DNA of 64,000 bases from Bradyrhizobium sp. AUGA SZCCT0283 (GTDB taxonomy: Bacteria; Pseudomonadota; Alphaproteobacteria; Rhizobiales; Xanthobacteraceae): NCBI RefSeq assembly GCF_018130385.1, contig NZ_JAFCLU010000017.1, positions 1 to 64,000 of the forward strand, read 5' to 3'. Numbering within the stretch: the first letter of the stretch is position 1; the number at the start of each line of letters is the position of its first letter. This document shows, piece after piece, positions 9,088-17,898 of the stretch. A program made the translations under genes and the position numbers. The notes beneath the pieces were generated by a model. The model searched no databases. It was not told the origin of the DNA and worked only from the letters and a program-made list of their open reading frames with translations.

Positions 9088-9984
9088 TCACTTGTGGATC
9101 AGCGTGCCGGTGCCCTGGTTGGTGAACAGTTCGAGCAGGACCGCGTGCTGCATCTTGCCATCGATGATGACGACGCCCTGGACGCCCTGTTCCAGCGCAT
9201 AGATGCAGGTCTCGACCTTCGGGATCATGCCGCCGGAAATCGTGCCGTCGGCGATCAGTTTTCGCGCATCCTTTACCGACAATTCCGGAATCAGCTTCTT
9301 CGACTTGTCGAGCACGCCGGGAACGTCGGTCAACAGCAACAGCCGCTTGGCCTTGAGCGCGCCGGCCACCGCGCCGGCAAAAGTGTCGGCGTTGACGTTG
9401 AGCGTGTGGCCGTCATGCGAGGTCGCCAGCGGCGCCAGCACCGGGATCAGCTCATGGCCGATCAACTGGTTCAGTAGTGTCAGATCGACCTTGTCGGGAT
9501 CGCCGACGAAGCCGAGGTCGATCGCCTTTTCGATGTTGGAATCCGGATCGACCATGGTGCGCGTCGTCTTCGACGCCTTCACCATGTTGCCGTCCTTGCC
9601 GGAGAGGCCGACGGCCTTGCCGCCGGCTTCGTTGATGTAGCCGACCAGTTGCTTGTTGACGGAGCCGGCCAGCACCATCTCGACGATCTCGATGGTGGCG
9701 GCGTCGGTAATGCGAAGCCCGGCGGCGAATTCCGACTGGATGCCGAGCCGCTTGAGCATGGTCGCGATCTGCGGCCCGCCGCCATGCACGACCACGGGAT
9801 TGATTGCGGTCTGCTCCAGCAGCACGATGTCGCGCGCGAACGCCTTGGCGGTTTCCTCCGCGCCCATGGCATGGCCGCCATATTTGATGACGATGGTTTC
9901 CTCGTCATATTGCTGCATATGCGGCAGCGCTTCCGACAGGATGCGGGCCTGATCGAGCGGGCTGATATTCTGCGCTGATGTCAT
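9088..9984 (-). CDS. argB: Acetylglutamate kinase
   Basis: Phosphorylates N-acetyl-L-glutamate in arginine synthesis; amino-acid-kinase fold, 298 residues. Visible motifs: VIKYGGHAMG (phosphate-binding Lys and Gly), VVHGGGPQI, GLSGKDGNMVKA, and LNVNADTFAGAVAGALKA near the nucleotide site. ATG 9984 gives the usual MTSAQNISPLDQARILSEALP start; 21 residues further upstream are not family-like. It lies downstream of engB and the DUF423 gene on the same strand, with a 125-base gap that contains a TAGCCCGGATTGCGC...ATCCAGGCTACGG palindrome (10071-10104). Confidence 0.97.
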   Translation of the reverse strand: MTSAQNISPLDQARILSEALPHMQQYDEETIVIKYGGHAMGAEETAKAFARDIVLLEQTAINPVVVHGGGPQIATMLKRLGIQSEFAAGLRITDAATIEIVEMVLAGSVNKQLVGYINEAGGKAVGLSGKDGNMVKASKTTRTMVDPDSNIEKAIDLGFVGDPDKVDLTLLNQLIGHELIPVLAPLATSHDGHTLNVNADTFAGAVAGALKAKRLLLLTDVPGVLDKSKKLIPELSVKDARKLIADGTISGGMIPKVETCIYALEQGVQGVVIIDGKMQHAVLLELFTNQGTGTLIHK

Positions 9985-10109
9985 GAAGCGGGTCTCGCCA
10001 TTCCAGATGTCGGGCCGGGTTCTATCCGATTGGAGGGCAGGGCGCAAAGTGGGGGAATTGCGGAGTTTGTAGCCCGGATTGCGCTGCGCTCCATCCAGGC
10101 TACGGAATT

Positions 10110-10481
10110 TTACCCCCGCTTCGGCCAGGCCGCCGCGACCGCCAGCGCCAGCCAGCTCGCGATCAGCAGCGTCCCGCCGGTCGGCGCGGCAAAAGGAAAC
10201 AGCCCGTGGCCGGCATAGTGTCGCAGCGTCAGGTCGCCGGCAAACAGGCTTGCCGCAATCACGAAGCCGAAAGCCGTCGCGATGCCGATTCTCGCGTGCA
10301 CAGTTCCGCGCTCAGCCAACGCGACGGCACCCAATACCGCGCTGGCGTGAAACAGCAGCATCGACGAGGCGGATGCCAGCCGCGATGCGTCCGCGCTATG
10401 GGCGGAAGCAGCCGCCAGCATGACGCCGTCGGCGCCCAAGATGGCGGCCAGCACGATCAGGATGCGGCCCGTGCGGCTCAT
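10110..10481 (-). CDS. DUF423-family small membrane protein
   Basis: 123 residues with four hydrophobic helices, starting MSRTGRILIVLAAILGADGV and ending with the family segment FAAPTGGTLLIASWLALAVAA. This matches DUF423 (YgdD-type) inner-membrane proteins of unknown function. The ATG overlaps the engB stop by one base (TGATG), so it is translated from the engB message. The open frame upstream to 10619 overlaps engB in another phase and is not used. Confidence 0.85.
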   Translation of the reverse strand: MSRTGRILIVLAAILGADGVMLAAASAHSADASRLASASSMLLFHASAVLGAVALAERGTVHARIGIATAFGFVIAASLFAGDLTLRHYAGHGLFPFAAPTGGTLLIASWLALAVAAAWPKRG

Positions 10482-11131
10482 CAGGCGCGCTCGTGCAACA
10501 GGCGCACCATCGCGGCGCGCAATTCCGGCATGCCGGCGCCGGAGCGCGAGGACGTCACCAGCACGTCCGGAAACGCCGCCGGATGCTTGGCGAGCGCCGC
10601 CGTGGTCTCGCCGATGCACTTTTCCAGCTCAGCGGCCTTCACCTGGTCCGCCTTGGTCAGCACCACCTGATAGCTCACGGCGGACTTGTCCAGCGTCTTC
10701 AGCACGTCCCGGTCGACATCCTTGATGCCGTGGCGCGCGTCGATCAGCACATAGACCCGCGCCAGCGTGGCGCGTCCTAAAAGGAATTGATGGATCAGCT
10801 TGGTCCAGGAGGCGACCTTGGTCTTGGGCGCCGAGGCGTAGCCATAGCCGGGCATGTCGACCAGCCGCAGTCCTGTATTGTCCGGGCCGTCGAAGAAGAT
10901 CAATTCCTGGGTTCGGCCCGGCGTATGCGAGGTGCGCGCCAGCGCGCTGCGGCCGGTGAGTGCGTTGATCAGGCTCGACTTGCCGACATTGGAGCGGCCG
11001 GCGAACGCCACCTCCACGCCCGCCATCGGCGGCAGCGTCTCGATCGAGGGCGACGCCCAGACGAACTTCCATTGGCCGGCGAAGAGCTTTCGTCCCTCCT
11101 CGATCAGCTTCGCATCTGCGTTGGCGGTCAT
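10481..11131 (-). CDS. engB: Ribosome-biogenesis GTPase EngB (YihA/YsxC)
   Basis: GTPase of 216 residues needed for large-subunit assembly and cell division. G motifs: G1 AGRSNVGKSS, G3 LVDMPGYGYA, G4 LTKADQVK, G5 VTSSRSGAG. ATG 11131 (MTANADAKLIEEGRKLFAGQW) gives a normal length; the upstream open frame to 11302 passes through a palindromic repeat and is rejected. Position just downstream of yidC on the same strand is the conserved alphaproteobacterial order. Confidence 0.96.
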   Translation of the reverse strand: MTANADAKLIEEGRKLFAGQWKFVWASPSIETLPPMAGVEVAFAGRSNVGKSSLINALTGRSALARTSHTPGRTQELIFFDGPDNTGLRLVDMPGYGYASAPKTKVASWTKLIHQFLLGRATLARVYVLIDARHGIKDVDRDVLKTLDKSAVSYQVVLTKADQVKAAELEKCIGETTAALAKHPAAFPDVLVTSSRSGAGMPELRAAMVRLLHERA

Positions 11132-11188
11132 GCGAAGTGTTCTTTTCCAGCAGTCGTTGCGGAGCGACGCGGCGCTTCCTGTTCGGTC

Positions 11189-11266
11189 ATTCCGGGGCGA
11201 TGCGTAGCATCGAACCTGGAATCTCGAGATTCCGGGTCTGGTGCTAACGCACCATCCCGGAATGAC
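11189..11266. repeat. Palindromic repeats between yidC and engB
   Basis: ATTCCGGGGCGATGCGTAGC at 11189 faces CCATCCCGGAATGACG ending at 11267, with a nested ATCTCGAGAT palindrome. It belongs to the same general class as 15756-15789. It may act as an mRNA-stabilising or attenuating hairpin between yidC and engB. Confidence 0.65.
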
Positions 11267-11270
11267 GGCA

Positions 11271-13163
11271 TCACGTCTTCTCGACGGCCTTCTTCGAGGC
11301 AAACGTCGCCTTGAGATTGTCGAACAACTCCACCTTCACGCCGTTCCTGCGCATGATGTAGCTCTGCTGCAGGACCGAGAGCAGGTTATTCCAGGCCCAG
11401 TAGATCACCAGACCCGCCGGGAAGCCCGCGAGCATGAAAGTGAAGATCAGCGGCATCCAGTCGAAGATCATCTTCTGGGTCGGATCCGGCGGCGTCGGGT
11501 TCAGCTTCATCTGGAACCACATCGTGATGCCCATGATGATCGGCCAGACGCCGAGCGCGAGGTAATGTCCGAATAGCGGCAGTTGCGTCGGATCGAAAGA
11601 CAGCAGGCCGAACAGGTTGAACAAATTGGTCGGGTCGGGCGCCGAGAGATCCTTGATCCAGCCGTAGAACGGCGCGTGGCGCATTTCGATGGTGACGAAC
11701 AGCACCTTGTAGAGCGAGAAGAACACCGGGATCTGCAGCGCGACGGGAAGGCAACCGGCGATCGGGTTGATCTTCTCCTTGCGGTAGATCTCCATCATCT
11801 CCTGCTGCTGCTTCTGGCGGTCGTCCGGATAGCGCTCCTTCAGCGCGGCCAGCTGCGGCTGCACCGACTTCATCTTCGCCATCGAGGCGTAGGACTTGTT
11901 GGCGAGCGGGAAGAACAGCAGCTTCACCAGCACCGTCACCAGCAGGATGGCGATGCCGAAATTGCCGAACAGGTGGAAGAAATAGTCGAGCGCCAAAAAC
12001 ATCGGCTTGGTGATGAAGTAGAACCAGCCCCAGTCGATCAGGAGGTCGAAATGGTTCAGCTCGAGCTGCTTGTTGTAGCCGCCGTGGCCGGCCAGCGGGA
12101 AATTGATGCCCACGACGCCGGCTTCCTTGGCCCCCGCAAACAGCCGTGCATTGGTGCTGCCGGTGCCGCCGATCGCGATGGTCTGCGGATCCTGCAAATA
12201 ATCGGCCTGATAACGAACCTTGGCGCCGGGTTCGGCGAGGAAGCGGGCCTTGAGGCGGGCCGTCGTCTCGGGCAACAGCGCGGCAGCCCAATATTTGTCG
12301 GTGATGCCGAGCCAGCCATTCGTCACATTGAACTCAAAACCCCGCCCGCCATTGCCCAGAACGGGCGCCTCGGCGACGGCCTTGTAGCCGTGCTCCTGCA
12401 GGCCCTTGTCGCCGAGATAGCCGATCAGGCCCTCATGCAGGATGTAGTAGCCCGAGACTTCCGGCGTGCCGTGGCGAGAGATAAGGGCGAACGGATAGAG
12501 CGTGACCGGCGCAGCGCCGACGTTGGTGACGTCGTCCTTGACGGTGAAGAGATAGCGGTCGTCGATCGCAATGGTGCGGCGGAAGGTGAGGCCTTCGCCA
12601 TTATCGTATTTCAGCGTCACCGGGCTGCTCGGCGACAGGCTGCCGGAGCCCTCCTGCTGCCACACCGTATCGCGGTCGGGAAGCCGCGCCGTCGAGCCTG
12701 AGGCTGCGACCCAGCCGAACTCGGCATAATAGGGATGAGCCGTGTTCGAAGGCGAGAACAGCACGATCGCAGGCGACTTCGGATCGACGGTGTCGCGGAA
12801 TTTCTCCAGCGACAGGTCGTCGATGCGCGCGCCCTTCAGCGCGATGCTGCCGGAAAGCCGCGGCGTCTCGATCTTGATGCGGGGCGTTGCGGCAATGGCG
12901 GCGTCGCGGCTGACGACGGGCGCCGGCGCGCCCGGCTGACCGGCGGGCGTGGTGGCGGATGGCGCCGTGCCCGGTTGCGCCGTGCCCGGTTGCGGCGTGG
13001 TCGATCCCGGCGTCGTCTGCGGCGATGGCTTGGCAAGTTCGGCCTGGGTCTGGGTTTGCGCGCGCTGCCGCTCCATCTGCGGCATGTTGTAGAAATACTG
13101 CCACGCGATCAGCACAAGGCCGGACAGAATGACGGCGAGGATGGTGTTGCGGTTGTCGGTCAT
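11271..13163 (-). CDS. yidC: Membrane protein insertase YidC
   Basis: 630-residue inner-membrane insertase that helps SecYEG place membrane proteins. It has the Gram-negative layout: N-terminal transmembrane helix (MTDNRNTILAVILSGLVLIAWQY begins it), a Pro/Gln/Thr-rich linker at about 35-95, a large periplasmic beta domain (about 100-365), then the conserved five-helix core with NKSYASMAKMKSVQPQLAALKE split around the C1 loop, and a basic C-terminal tail. The linker has GTAQPGTAQ-type repeats. Gene order rpmH-rnpA-yidC is the classical one. Confidence 0.97.
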   Translation of the reverse strand: MTDNRNTILAVILSGLVLIAWQYFYNMPQMERQRAQTQTQAELAKPSPQTTPGSTTPQPGTAQPGTAPSATTPAGQPGAPAPVVSRDAAIAATPRIKIETPRLSGSIALKGARIDDLSLEKFRDTVDPKSPAIVLFSPSNTAHPYYAEFGWVAASGSTARLPDRDTVWQQEGSGSLSPSSPVTLKYDNGEGLTFRRTIAIDDRYLFTVKDDVTNVGAAPVTLYPFALISRHGTPEVSGYYILHEGLIGYLGDKGLQEHGYKAVAEAPVLGNGGRGFEFNVTNGWLGITDKYWAAALLPETTARLKARFLAEPGAKVRYQADYLQDPQTIAIGGTGSTNARLFAGAKEAGVVGINFPLAGHGGYNKQLELNHFDLLIDWGWFYFITKPMFLALDYFFHLFGNFGIAILLVTVLVKLLFFPLANKSYASMAKMKSVQPQLAALKERYPDDRQKQQQEMMEIYRKEKINPIAGCLPVALQIPVFFSLYKVLFVTIEMRHAPFYGWIKDLSAPDPTNLFNLFGLLSFDPTQLPLFGHYLALGVWPIIMGITMWFQMKLNPTPPDPTQKMIFDWMPLIFTFMLAGFPAGLVIYWAWNNLLSVLQQSYIMRRNGVKVELFDNLKATFASKKAVEKT

Positions 13164-13182
13164 CGTTCTGGGGTCTCGCCAT

Positions 13183-13683
13183 TCAATTCGGACTGCGGGT
13201 CCTTTCGGTTCCGACTGACGTCGGACCCGAGGCCCTCACTTTTCGTTTGGACGCGTTTTCTATCGCAGATAAGTCTACGCAATCTGCGTAAACTAGATTG
13301 CTATGCGAACCGGTATCCACTTCGCTCGAAAACGCCTTGTTGCCGCTCTGCGGTTTCGGCTGCCGGTCGAGGCGATGCAGCGCCGAACGGAGATCATCGA
13401 GCATGGTTGCGAAGTCGCGGGTGAGCGCGGCCCGGCGGCCTACCAGCACATAATCATGGTGTGGTCGCATGGATATGACGTCCAGCCGCTTCACGAGTTC
13501 GCGAAGCCGGCGCCGGATGCGATTGCGCTCGGTGGCGGTACCGTTCTTTTTGGTAACGGTGAAACCGATCCGGATCGGGCCATCATCGTCGCGGAGGCGG
13601 CCCTGCACCACGAAGGCAGCGCTGTTCGCCCGCGTGCCATTGGCAACGGCGAGAAAGTCCGCCCGCTGCCTCAGCCGATCCAT
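13183..13683 (-). CDS. rnpA: Ribonuclease P protein component
   Basis: Protein subunit of RNase P, which matures the 5' ends of tRNAs. The family signature is seen as RNRIRRRLRELVKR, with VTKKNGTATERN just before it. At 166 residues it is longer than the usual 120-130: the C-terminal 45 residues after LHRLDRQ are not family-like. The start ATG 13683 has a GGAG ribosome site 9 bases upstream. It lies 25 bases after rpmH and 19 bases before yidC. Confidence 0.93.
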   Translation of the reverse strand: MDRLRQRADFLAVANGTRANSAAFVVQGRLRDDDGPIRIGFTVTKKNGTATERNRIRRRLRELVKRLDVISMRPHHDYVLVGRRAALTRDFATMLDDLRSALHRLDRQPKPQSGNKAFSSEVDTGSHSNLVYADCVDLSAIENASKRKVRASGPTSVGTERTRSPN

Positions 13684-13708
13684 GAATGAAATCTCCGGAA
13701 GATCCGGT

Positions 13709-13843
13709 TCAGGCGCTCAGACGCTTGCGGCCACGCGCACGGCGGGCGGCGAGAACCTTGCGGCCGCCGGCGGTGGCGAGACGGGCGCGGAAGCCGTGAC
13801 GGCGCTTGCGCACCAGTTTGCTGGGTTGATAAGTCCGCTTCAC
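13709..13843 (-). CDS. rpmH: 50S ribosomal protein L34
   Basis: 44-residue L34 with the invariant start (M)KRTYQPSKLVRKRRHGFRAR and a basic C terminus. The initiation codon is GTG (13841-13843), with a GGAG motif 8 bases upstream, which supports it over any longer frame. First gene of the rpmH-rnpA-yidC-engB series. Confidence 0.97.
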   Translation of the reverse strand: MKRTYQPSKLVRKRRHGFRARLATAGGRKVLAARRARGRKRLSA

Positions 13844-14259
13844 GGGTAGTTCTCCGCTGACCGGGCAATTTGCCTGTTGAATTGAGATGCGTCCGGTGAT
13901 GCGGGCCGGCCCGAAAAAAGGCCAGTTACGGCCCAAACGAGCCGCCCCCGGTGGAACCGGGCCATCGCGGACAGTTGGCGCGGCTTATACGGGAGCGACC
14001 TGTTTTCGTCAATGTCGGGGGTTGCCGCGGCCGCCGTTCTTTGAAACGTCGCAATTGGGGCGAATATATCTGTTTTCCCGGGGTTTTTAGGGGCGAGAAG
14101 GCGGCGTGCCCGGGCCATGGGAACGTCAGGACATTAGCGATCGGTAATTTGACCGGTCGGGGGCCGAAACGCATCCTCGGAATCAGTGTACGGGTGAGGA
14201 CCAACGCCGGTCTTGTGTCCGGCGGGGCTCCAAGCACAGAGATATCAAGGCGGATATTC
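13844..14259. promoter_or_regulatory. Divergent intergenic region, rpmH / histidine kinase
   Basis: 416 bases between two divergently read genes. It must hold promoters for the rpmH operon (leftward) and the kinase (rightward). No confident -35/-10 pair, riboswitch or RNA gene was recognised, and the open frames crossing it have no family similarity. Confidence 0.4.
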
Positions 14260-15735
14260 GTGTCAGCGACCGACGACCAGCCGACCCCTTCAGCGCCGCG
14301 GCCCTCGGGCCCGCGTCGGCTCGGCCTGTCCGGCAAGCTGCTGCTGCTGACGATCCCGCTCGTGATGATCGCCCTCCTGATGATCTACGTGCCTTCGATC
14401 GCGAATTTCTGGACCAACCGGCTGAACGACCGCCTCGCGGCAGCCAACACGGCCGCCCTGGTGCTGGATGCCGCGCCGCTCGGCATGGTGCCGGATTCGC
14501 TGGCGCGGCAGATCCTAACCAGCGTCGGGGCGCGCGCAGTCGCCATCAAGATGGGACAGCAGCGTCGGCTGCTCGCCAGCGCCGACCTGCCGGCGGCGAT
14601 CGACCGCGATATCGACCTGCGGACCCTGACGGTGTGGTCTGCGATCGTCGAGTCCTTTGCGACCATGCTGGAGACCGGCAACCAGACCATTCGCGTGGTG
14701 GGGCCCGCGCCGGGGGCTGCGCAATTCATCGAGGTGGTGGTCGATGAAAAGCCGCTGCGGCTGGCGATGTACCGCTTTTCCCGCAATCTGCTGCTGGTCT
14801 CGCTGGGGATCGCGATGCTTGCCGCGGGGCTGGTCTACCTCGCGCTGCATTATCTGTTCGTCCGCCCGATGCGGCGGCTGACGGCAAATCTGGTCGGCTT
14901 CCACGAAAATCCGGAAAGTGCTGCGCGCATCATCGTGCCGAGCCAGCGCGGCGACGAGATCGGCGTGGCGGAACGCGAATTGTCCGACATGCAGCGCGAT
15001 CTCGTCTCGATGCTCTCGCAGAAGAGCCGGCTCGCCGCGCTCGGCCTTGCGGTGTCGAAGATCAACCACGATCTGCGCAACCTTCTCGCGTCCTCGCAAT
15101 TGCTGTCGGACCAGCTCGCCAGCGTGCCCGATCCCAGGGTGCAGCGCTTTGCACCGAAACTGATGCGCTCGCTGGAGCGCGCCATCGACTTCTGCCAGTC
15201 GACCCTCTCATATGGCCGCGCGCAGGAAGCCGAGCCCGACCGCCGGATGATCCTGGTCGAGCCCGTGGTATCAGAGGTGCGCGAATCCGCCGGCCTTGCC
15301 GCCGACGCCTCGATCACCTGGATCAGCGCGATCGAGCGCTCGCTCTCGATCGATGCCGATCCCGACCAGCTGTTTCGCGTGCTGCTTAACCTGGTGCGCA
15401 ACGCGGCCCAGGCGCTGGAAAGCGCCAAGGGCGATGCCGCGACCCTGCAGATCCGCATCACCGGCCGCCGCGAAGGTTCGGTCGCCATCATCGAGGTTTC
15501 CGACACCGGCCCCGGTGTGCCAGCAAAGGCGCGCGAGCATTTGTTCGAGGCGTTCCAGACCTCCAGCCGCCCCGGCGGCAGCGGACTTGGGCTCGCGATC
15601 GCCGCCGAACTGGTGCGCGCCCATGGCGGCGATATCCATTTGGTCGAAGGCACCATCGGCGCCACCTTCCGGGTCTCGATCCCGGATCGGCCGGTGGAAC
15701 TGCAAAGCGTCCGCAACGAGCGGGCGCGGGCGTAA
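14260..15735 (+). CDS. Membrane sensor histidine kinase
   Basis: 491 residues from a GTG at 14260 with an AAGG site upstream. Layout: transmembrane helix at about 26-44, periplasmic sensor at about 45-175, second helix at about 177-200, HAMP-like linker, phosphoacceptor domain with His270 in SKINHDLRN, and an ATPase domain with N box LLNLVRNAAQALE, G1 DTGPGVP and G2 GGSGLGLAIAAELVRAHGG. The H box has Asn before His and Asp-Leu-Arg-Asn after it, a variant found in HPK4-like kinases. No response regulator is adjacent, so it is an orphan here. An in-frame upstream extension to 13951 is not trusted. Confidence 0.88.
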   Translation: MSATDDQPTPSAPRPSGPRRLGLSGKLLLLTIPLVMIALLMIYVPSIANFWTNRLNDRLAAANTAALVLDAAPLGMVPDSLARQILTSVGARAVAIKMGQQRRLLASADLPAAIDRDIDLRTLTVWSAIVESFATMLETGNQTIRVVGPAPGAAQFIEVVVDEKPLRLAMYRFSRNLLLVSLGIAMLAAGLVYLALHYLFVRPMRRLTANLVGFHENPESAARIIVPSQRGDEIGVAERELSDMQRDLVSMLSQKSRLAALGLAVSKINHDLRNLLASSQLLSDQLASVPDPRVQRFAPKLMRSLERAIDFCQSTLSYGRAQEAEPDRRMILVEPVVSEVRESAGLAADASITWISAIERSLSIDADPDQLFRVLLNLVRNAAQALESAKGDAATLQIRITGRREGSVAIIEVSDTGPGVPAKAREHLFEAFQTSSRPGGSGLGLAIAAELVRAHGGDIHLVEGTIGATFRVSIPDRPVELQSVRNERARA

Positions 15736-15755
15736 GGCGCGGCCATTTCCACGTC

Positions 15756-15789
15756 ATTCCGGGACGATGCGAGCCATAGAACCCGGAAT
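15756..15789. repeat. Short palindromic repeat after the kinase gene
   Basis: ATTCCGGG at 15756-15763 and CCCGGAAT at 15782-15789 form an 8-bp stem just downstream of the kinase stop. It may serve as a weak terminator; related units occur at 11189-11266. Confidence 0.5.
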
Positions 15790-16002
15790 CTCGATGTGAT
15801 TACAGGGAGATTCCACCTTCCCGCCGCCGTACGGCGCGGAATGGCATCGGATTAACTGCCTCGGATTCGTCGGTCAGAACCTGCTTTCCGAGACCTTGCA
15901 AAGCCGGGCCGGAGCGGGTAGCTAAAGCGCTCTTTCGCGACCGTCCGGACCTTGTTCGGACGCATCCGGGCCCCTTAAGGCCCAAATGCAGAAGCGAAAA
16001 AC

Positions 16003-16079
16003 GCGCCCGTAGCTCAGCTGGATAGAGCACCAGACTACGAATCTGGGGGTCAGGAGTTCGAATCTCTTCGGGCGCGCCA
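16003..16079 (+). tRNA. tRNA-Arg(ACG)
   Basis: 77 bases folding as a tRNA: acceptor stem GCGCCCG (16003-16009) pairs with CGGGCGC (16069-16075), discriminator G at 16076 and encoded CCA at 16077-16079. The anticodon loop CTACGAA carries ACG at 16037-16039, and the T arm contains GTTCGAATC. Its 3' part from 16032 is the integration target of the adjacent element. Confidence 0.97.
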
Positions 16080-16080
16080 T
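16032..16080 (+). other. attL: tRNA 3' end, left copy of 49-bp direct repeat
   Basis: Begins AGACTACGAATC in the anticodon arm and ends GGGCGCGCCAT one base after the CCA. Identical in every base to 26311-26359. The bases on each side differ (16031 C against 26310 G, and 16081 T against 26360 C), which fixes the repeat limits. Confidence 0.93.
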
Positions 16081-16091
16081 TCAAATCATTG

Positions 16092-17207
16092 CTACGCATG
16101 ATCTTTTCCTTTTTTGGCGCTGGGTGGGAGAGTGCTGGTTTGCAATTGGTTTGCAAACTTTGTTCGTGGTGAGTTCTCGAAATTGAAGATCGCCGCATCG
16201 GAGAGATGCCGCGTGCGTGCTAAGTATTTCTCGATTATCGAGTGCACGGTTTTGATGCTGTGACCTGTCACCACCGCGATTTGCTGCGGTGTATTTTCAG
16301 CCTCGCTGAGCATCGTTATCGCGGTGCCGCGGAGATCGTGAAAGTGCAATTCGGTGAGTCCCGCAGCCTTGGTGGCCTCCTCCCATAGCCGGCCAAAGTA
16401 TCGCTTCTTGAACGCTCTCCCCGTCTTTGTCGTCATGATCAGGGGCGAGATGCGCGGTAGAGTGTCTAGGAGGCGCCGTAGTGCGGCTGTGCAGCGGACG
16501 GTAGTCTCCGGCGCCCGGTGGCCCTTCCTCGCAGCCTTGCCCTGTCGCAGCGTAAGTGCGGTGCCATCGTATGCCGACCATGGAAGGCGCAAAATGTCTC
16601 CCTGTCGCTGACCGGTATGGAGCGCAATGATCAGTGCACGCTGCATCTCGATCGACGCCACCTTCATGAAGGCTGATATGTGTTCGGGCAACCAGATGAT
16701 CTCGGCGCGGTCAGAGTGATAAAGCCGCTTAAAGCCTTTCAGGTGATTTGCGTGCAGGCGACCGCGATCGACGCCCCACGTCAGCATGGCGGAAATCACC
16801 GAGAGTCGATTGTCAGCTTCGCGCTCGCCGGATGTTTTGGAAACGGTTTGGCGCCAATCTAGAAAATCTCTCCGCACGCGAGGATCTTCTAGGGCAGCCA
16901 AAGGTAAGTCGCCGAACTGCGCCTCGGCCTTCGTCAACAGCCGGATATACTCGCGCTGCGTTGAAGGCGCGAGCTTGTCGGTGAACTCGACCGATGTCGT
17001 GAAGTCTCGTGTTAGGCCGTTGAACGTGCCGACCAGTCTGCTGCGGGTTAGGTTTTCAGCGGCAGCTAAGTCTGAAATAAATTCAGGAGATCCAGGCTTG
17101 CCGGCGAGACGCAAACCGGTAGCGCGATGAAACCAATATTCCCGTTCGCGGGGTGTCCCGCGGTATTTGTAAGTTCGAAAAACGCCCTTGATATTAGCCC
17201 TGACCAC
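16092..17207 (-). CDS. int: Tyrosine site-specific integrase
   Basis: 371-residue tyrosine recombinase. Catalytic residues are visible: Arg in HTGQRQGDILRLPW, His-x-x-Arg in LHFHDLRGTA, His in VTGHSIK and the Tyr nucleophile in IIEKYLAR. The N-terminal part has an arm-binding-like region and a core-binding domain (about 75-165). The stop is 12 bases from attL, the usual arrangement for tRNA-targeting integrases. The start overlaps the small upstream gene by 14 bases, so both are probably translated from one message. Confidence 0.95.
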   Translation of the reverse strand: MVRANIKGVFRTYKYRGTPREREYWFHRATGLRLAGKPGSPEFISDLAAAENLTRSRLVGTFNGLTRDFTTSVEFTDKLAPSTQREYIRLLTKAEAQFGDLPLAALEDPRVRRDFLDWRQTVSKTSGEREADNRLSVISAMLTWGVDRGRLHANHLKGFKRLYHSDRAEIIWLPEHISAFMKVASIEMQRALIIALHTGQRQGDILRLPWSAYDGTALTLRQGKAARKGHRAPETTVRCTAALRRLLDTLPRISPLIMTTKTGRAFKKRYFGRLWEEATKAAGLTELHFHDLRGTAITMLSEAENTPQQIAVVTGHSIKTVHSIIEKYLARTRHLSDAAIFNFENSPRTKFANQLQTSTLPPSAKKGKDHA

Positions 17208-17391
17208 GGCTCGACCTCCAGGTTTCCAATGCAGTCTTTTCGGGCTCGGTATCGGCAGGACAGCCGGCGGTCACAAGAATCTTCCCGGTTGCGTGATCAA
17301 TCTCAACAGTGCGCGTGCCAATTCCAGCGAGTTGAAACGCCTTAAGCGTTCGGACAAGTTCAGCCTGGGTGATTGCTGCGCGGCGCGACAA
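17194..17391 (-). CDS. Small protein upstream of integrase
   Basis: 65 residues: MSRRAAITQAELVRTLKAFQ begins it, followed by AGIGTRTVEIDHATGKILVT. The pattern (basic start, helix, then a VEID-x-x-GKI beta hairpin) is shared with the next gene at 17455-17622, and similar small proteins sit beside phage integrases in Alphaproteobacteria. Overlap with int suggests a role in recombination control, possibly excisionase-like. This is inference; no known DNA-binding fold is certain. Confidence 0.7.
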   Translation of the reverse strand: MSRRAAITQAELVRTLKAFQLAGIGTRTVEIDHATGKILVTAGCPADTEPEKTALETWRSSRGQG

Positions 17392-17454
17392 TGTTAGGGC
17401 CTCACCTTAAAGGTTGACGGAAGCGCTGATTGCTGCGGCATCAGTTGCGCGCCT

Positions 17455-17622
17455 TTAGGCCGTCGGCTTCTCAGCGCCCGATTTAACTTTGTGTCTCGGG
17501 AAGATCGCGATTCGACCGTCGCGGTCGATCTCAATACGGTCGATATCCATTTCCGCTTTGCTAGCGGCGCGGATGGCCTTCGAAACGTCTGTTTGCTTGA
17601 ACGCCTGAGCGCCGCGGGACAT
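17455..17622 (-). CDS. Second small paralogue upstream of integrase
   Basis: 55 residues starting MSRGAQAFKQTDVSKAIRAA, then a DIDRIEIDRDGRIAIFP hairpin and a basic tail. It parallels the 17194-17391 product residue for residue in the core. A strong AGGGAGG ribosome site lies 7 bases before ATG 17622. First gene of the leftward unit toward int; a palindromic operator-like site lies about 120 bases upstream. Confidence 0.75.
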   Translation of the reverse strand: MSRGAQAFKQTDVSKAIRAASKAEMDIDRIEIDRDGRIAIFPRHKVKSGAEKPTA

Positions 17623-17742
17623 TGGCCGCCTCCCTTAAAGATGAAAAAAGCTCCTATTGGCCATTTGGAGAAGTATCGAACGGCAGGCCATTGAAAAGTG
17701 CGCTATCCAGCGCTTATTCACAGAAAACGCCCACAAGATTTT

Positions 17743-17766
17743 GTTTCACGCCGTTTCAGGTGAAAC
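17743..17766. promoter_or_regulatory. Palindromic operator-like site upstream of the int unit
   Basis: GTTTCAC (17743-17749) and GTGAAAC (17760-17766) are exact inverted copies 10 bases apart, with a third GTTTCAG inside at 17753-17759. It lies between the leftward int unit and the Tat-signal gene. A repressor site is inferred. Confidence 0.45.
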
Positions 17767-17898
17767 GATTTCAAGGACTTACATAGAGGCCATCCATAGG
17801 CCGACCTATTGACGAAACGGCATATTTTTTGGGTGGCTGGCGGGGATACGAGCCCGCCGGCGTGAACCGGCGGGCTGCATCACAAGCGTGGGTAAGTT

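Noticed and set aside
15800..16198. Minus-strand open frame over the tRNA-Arg containing EIRTPDPQIRSL
   Set aside because: It is the antisense translation of the tRNA and its surroundings. The same peptide appears at attR (26311-26372), again from tRNA sequence.
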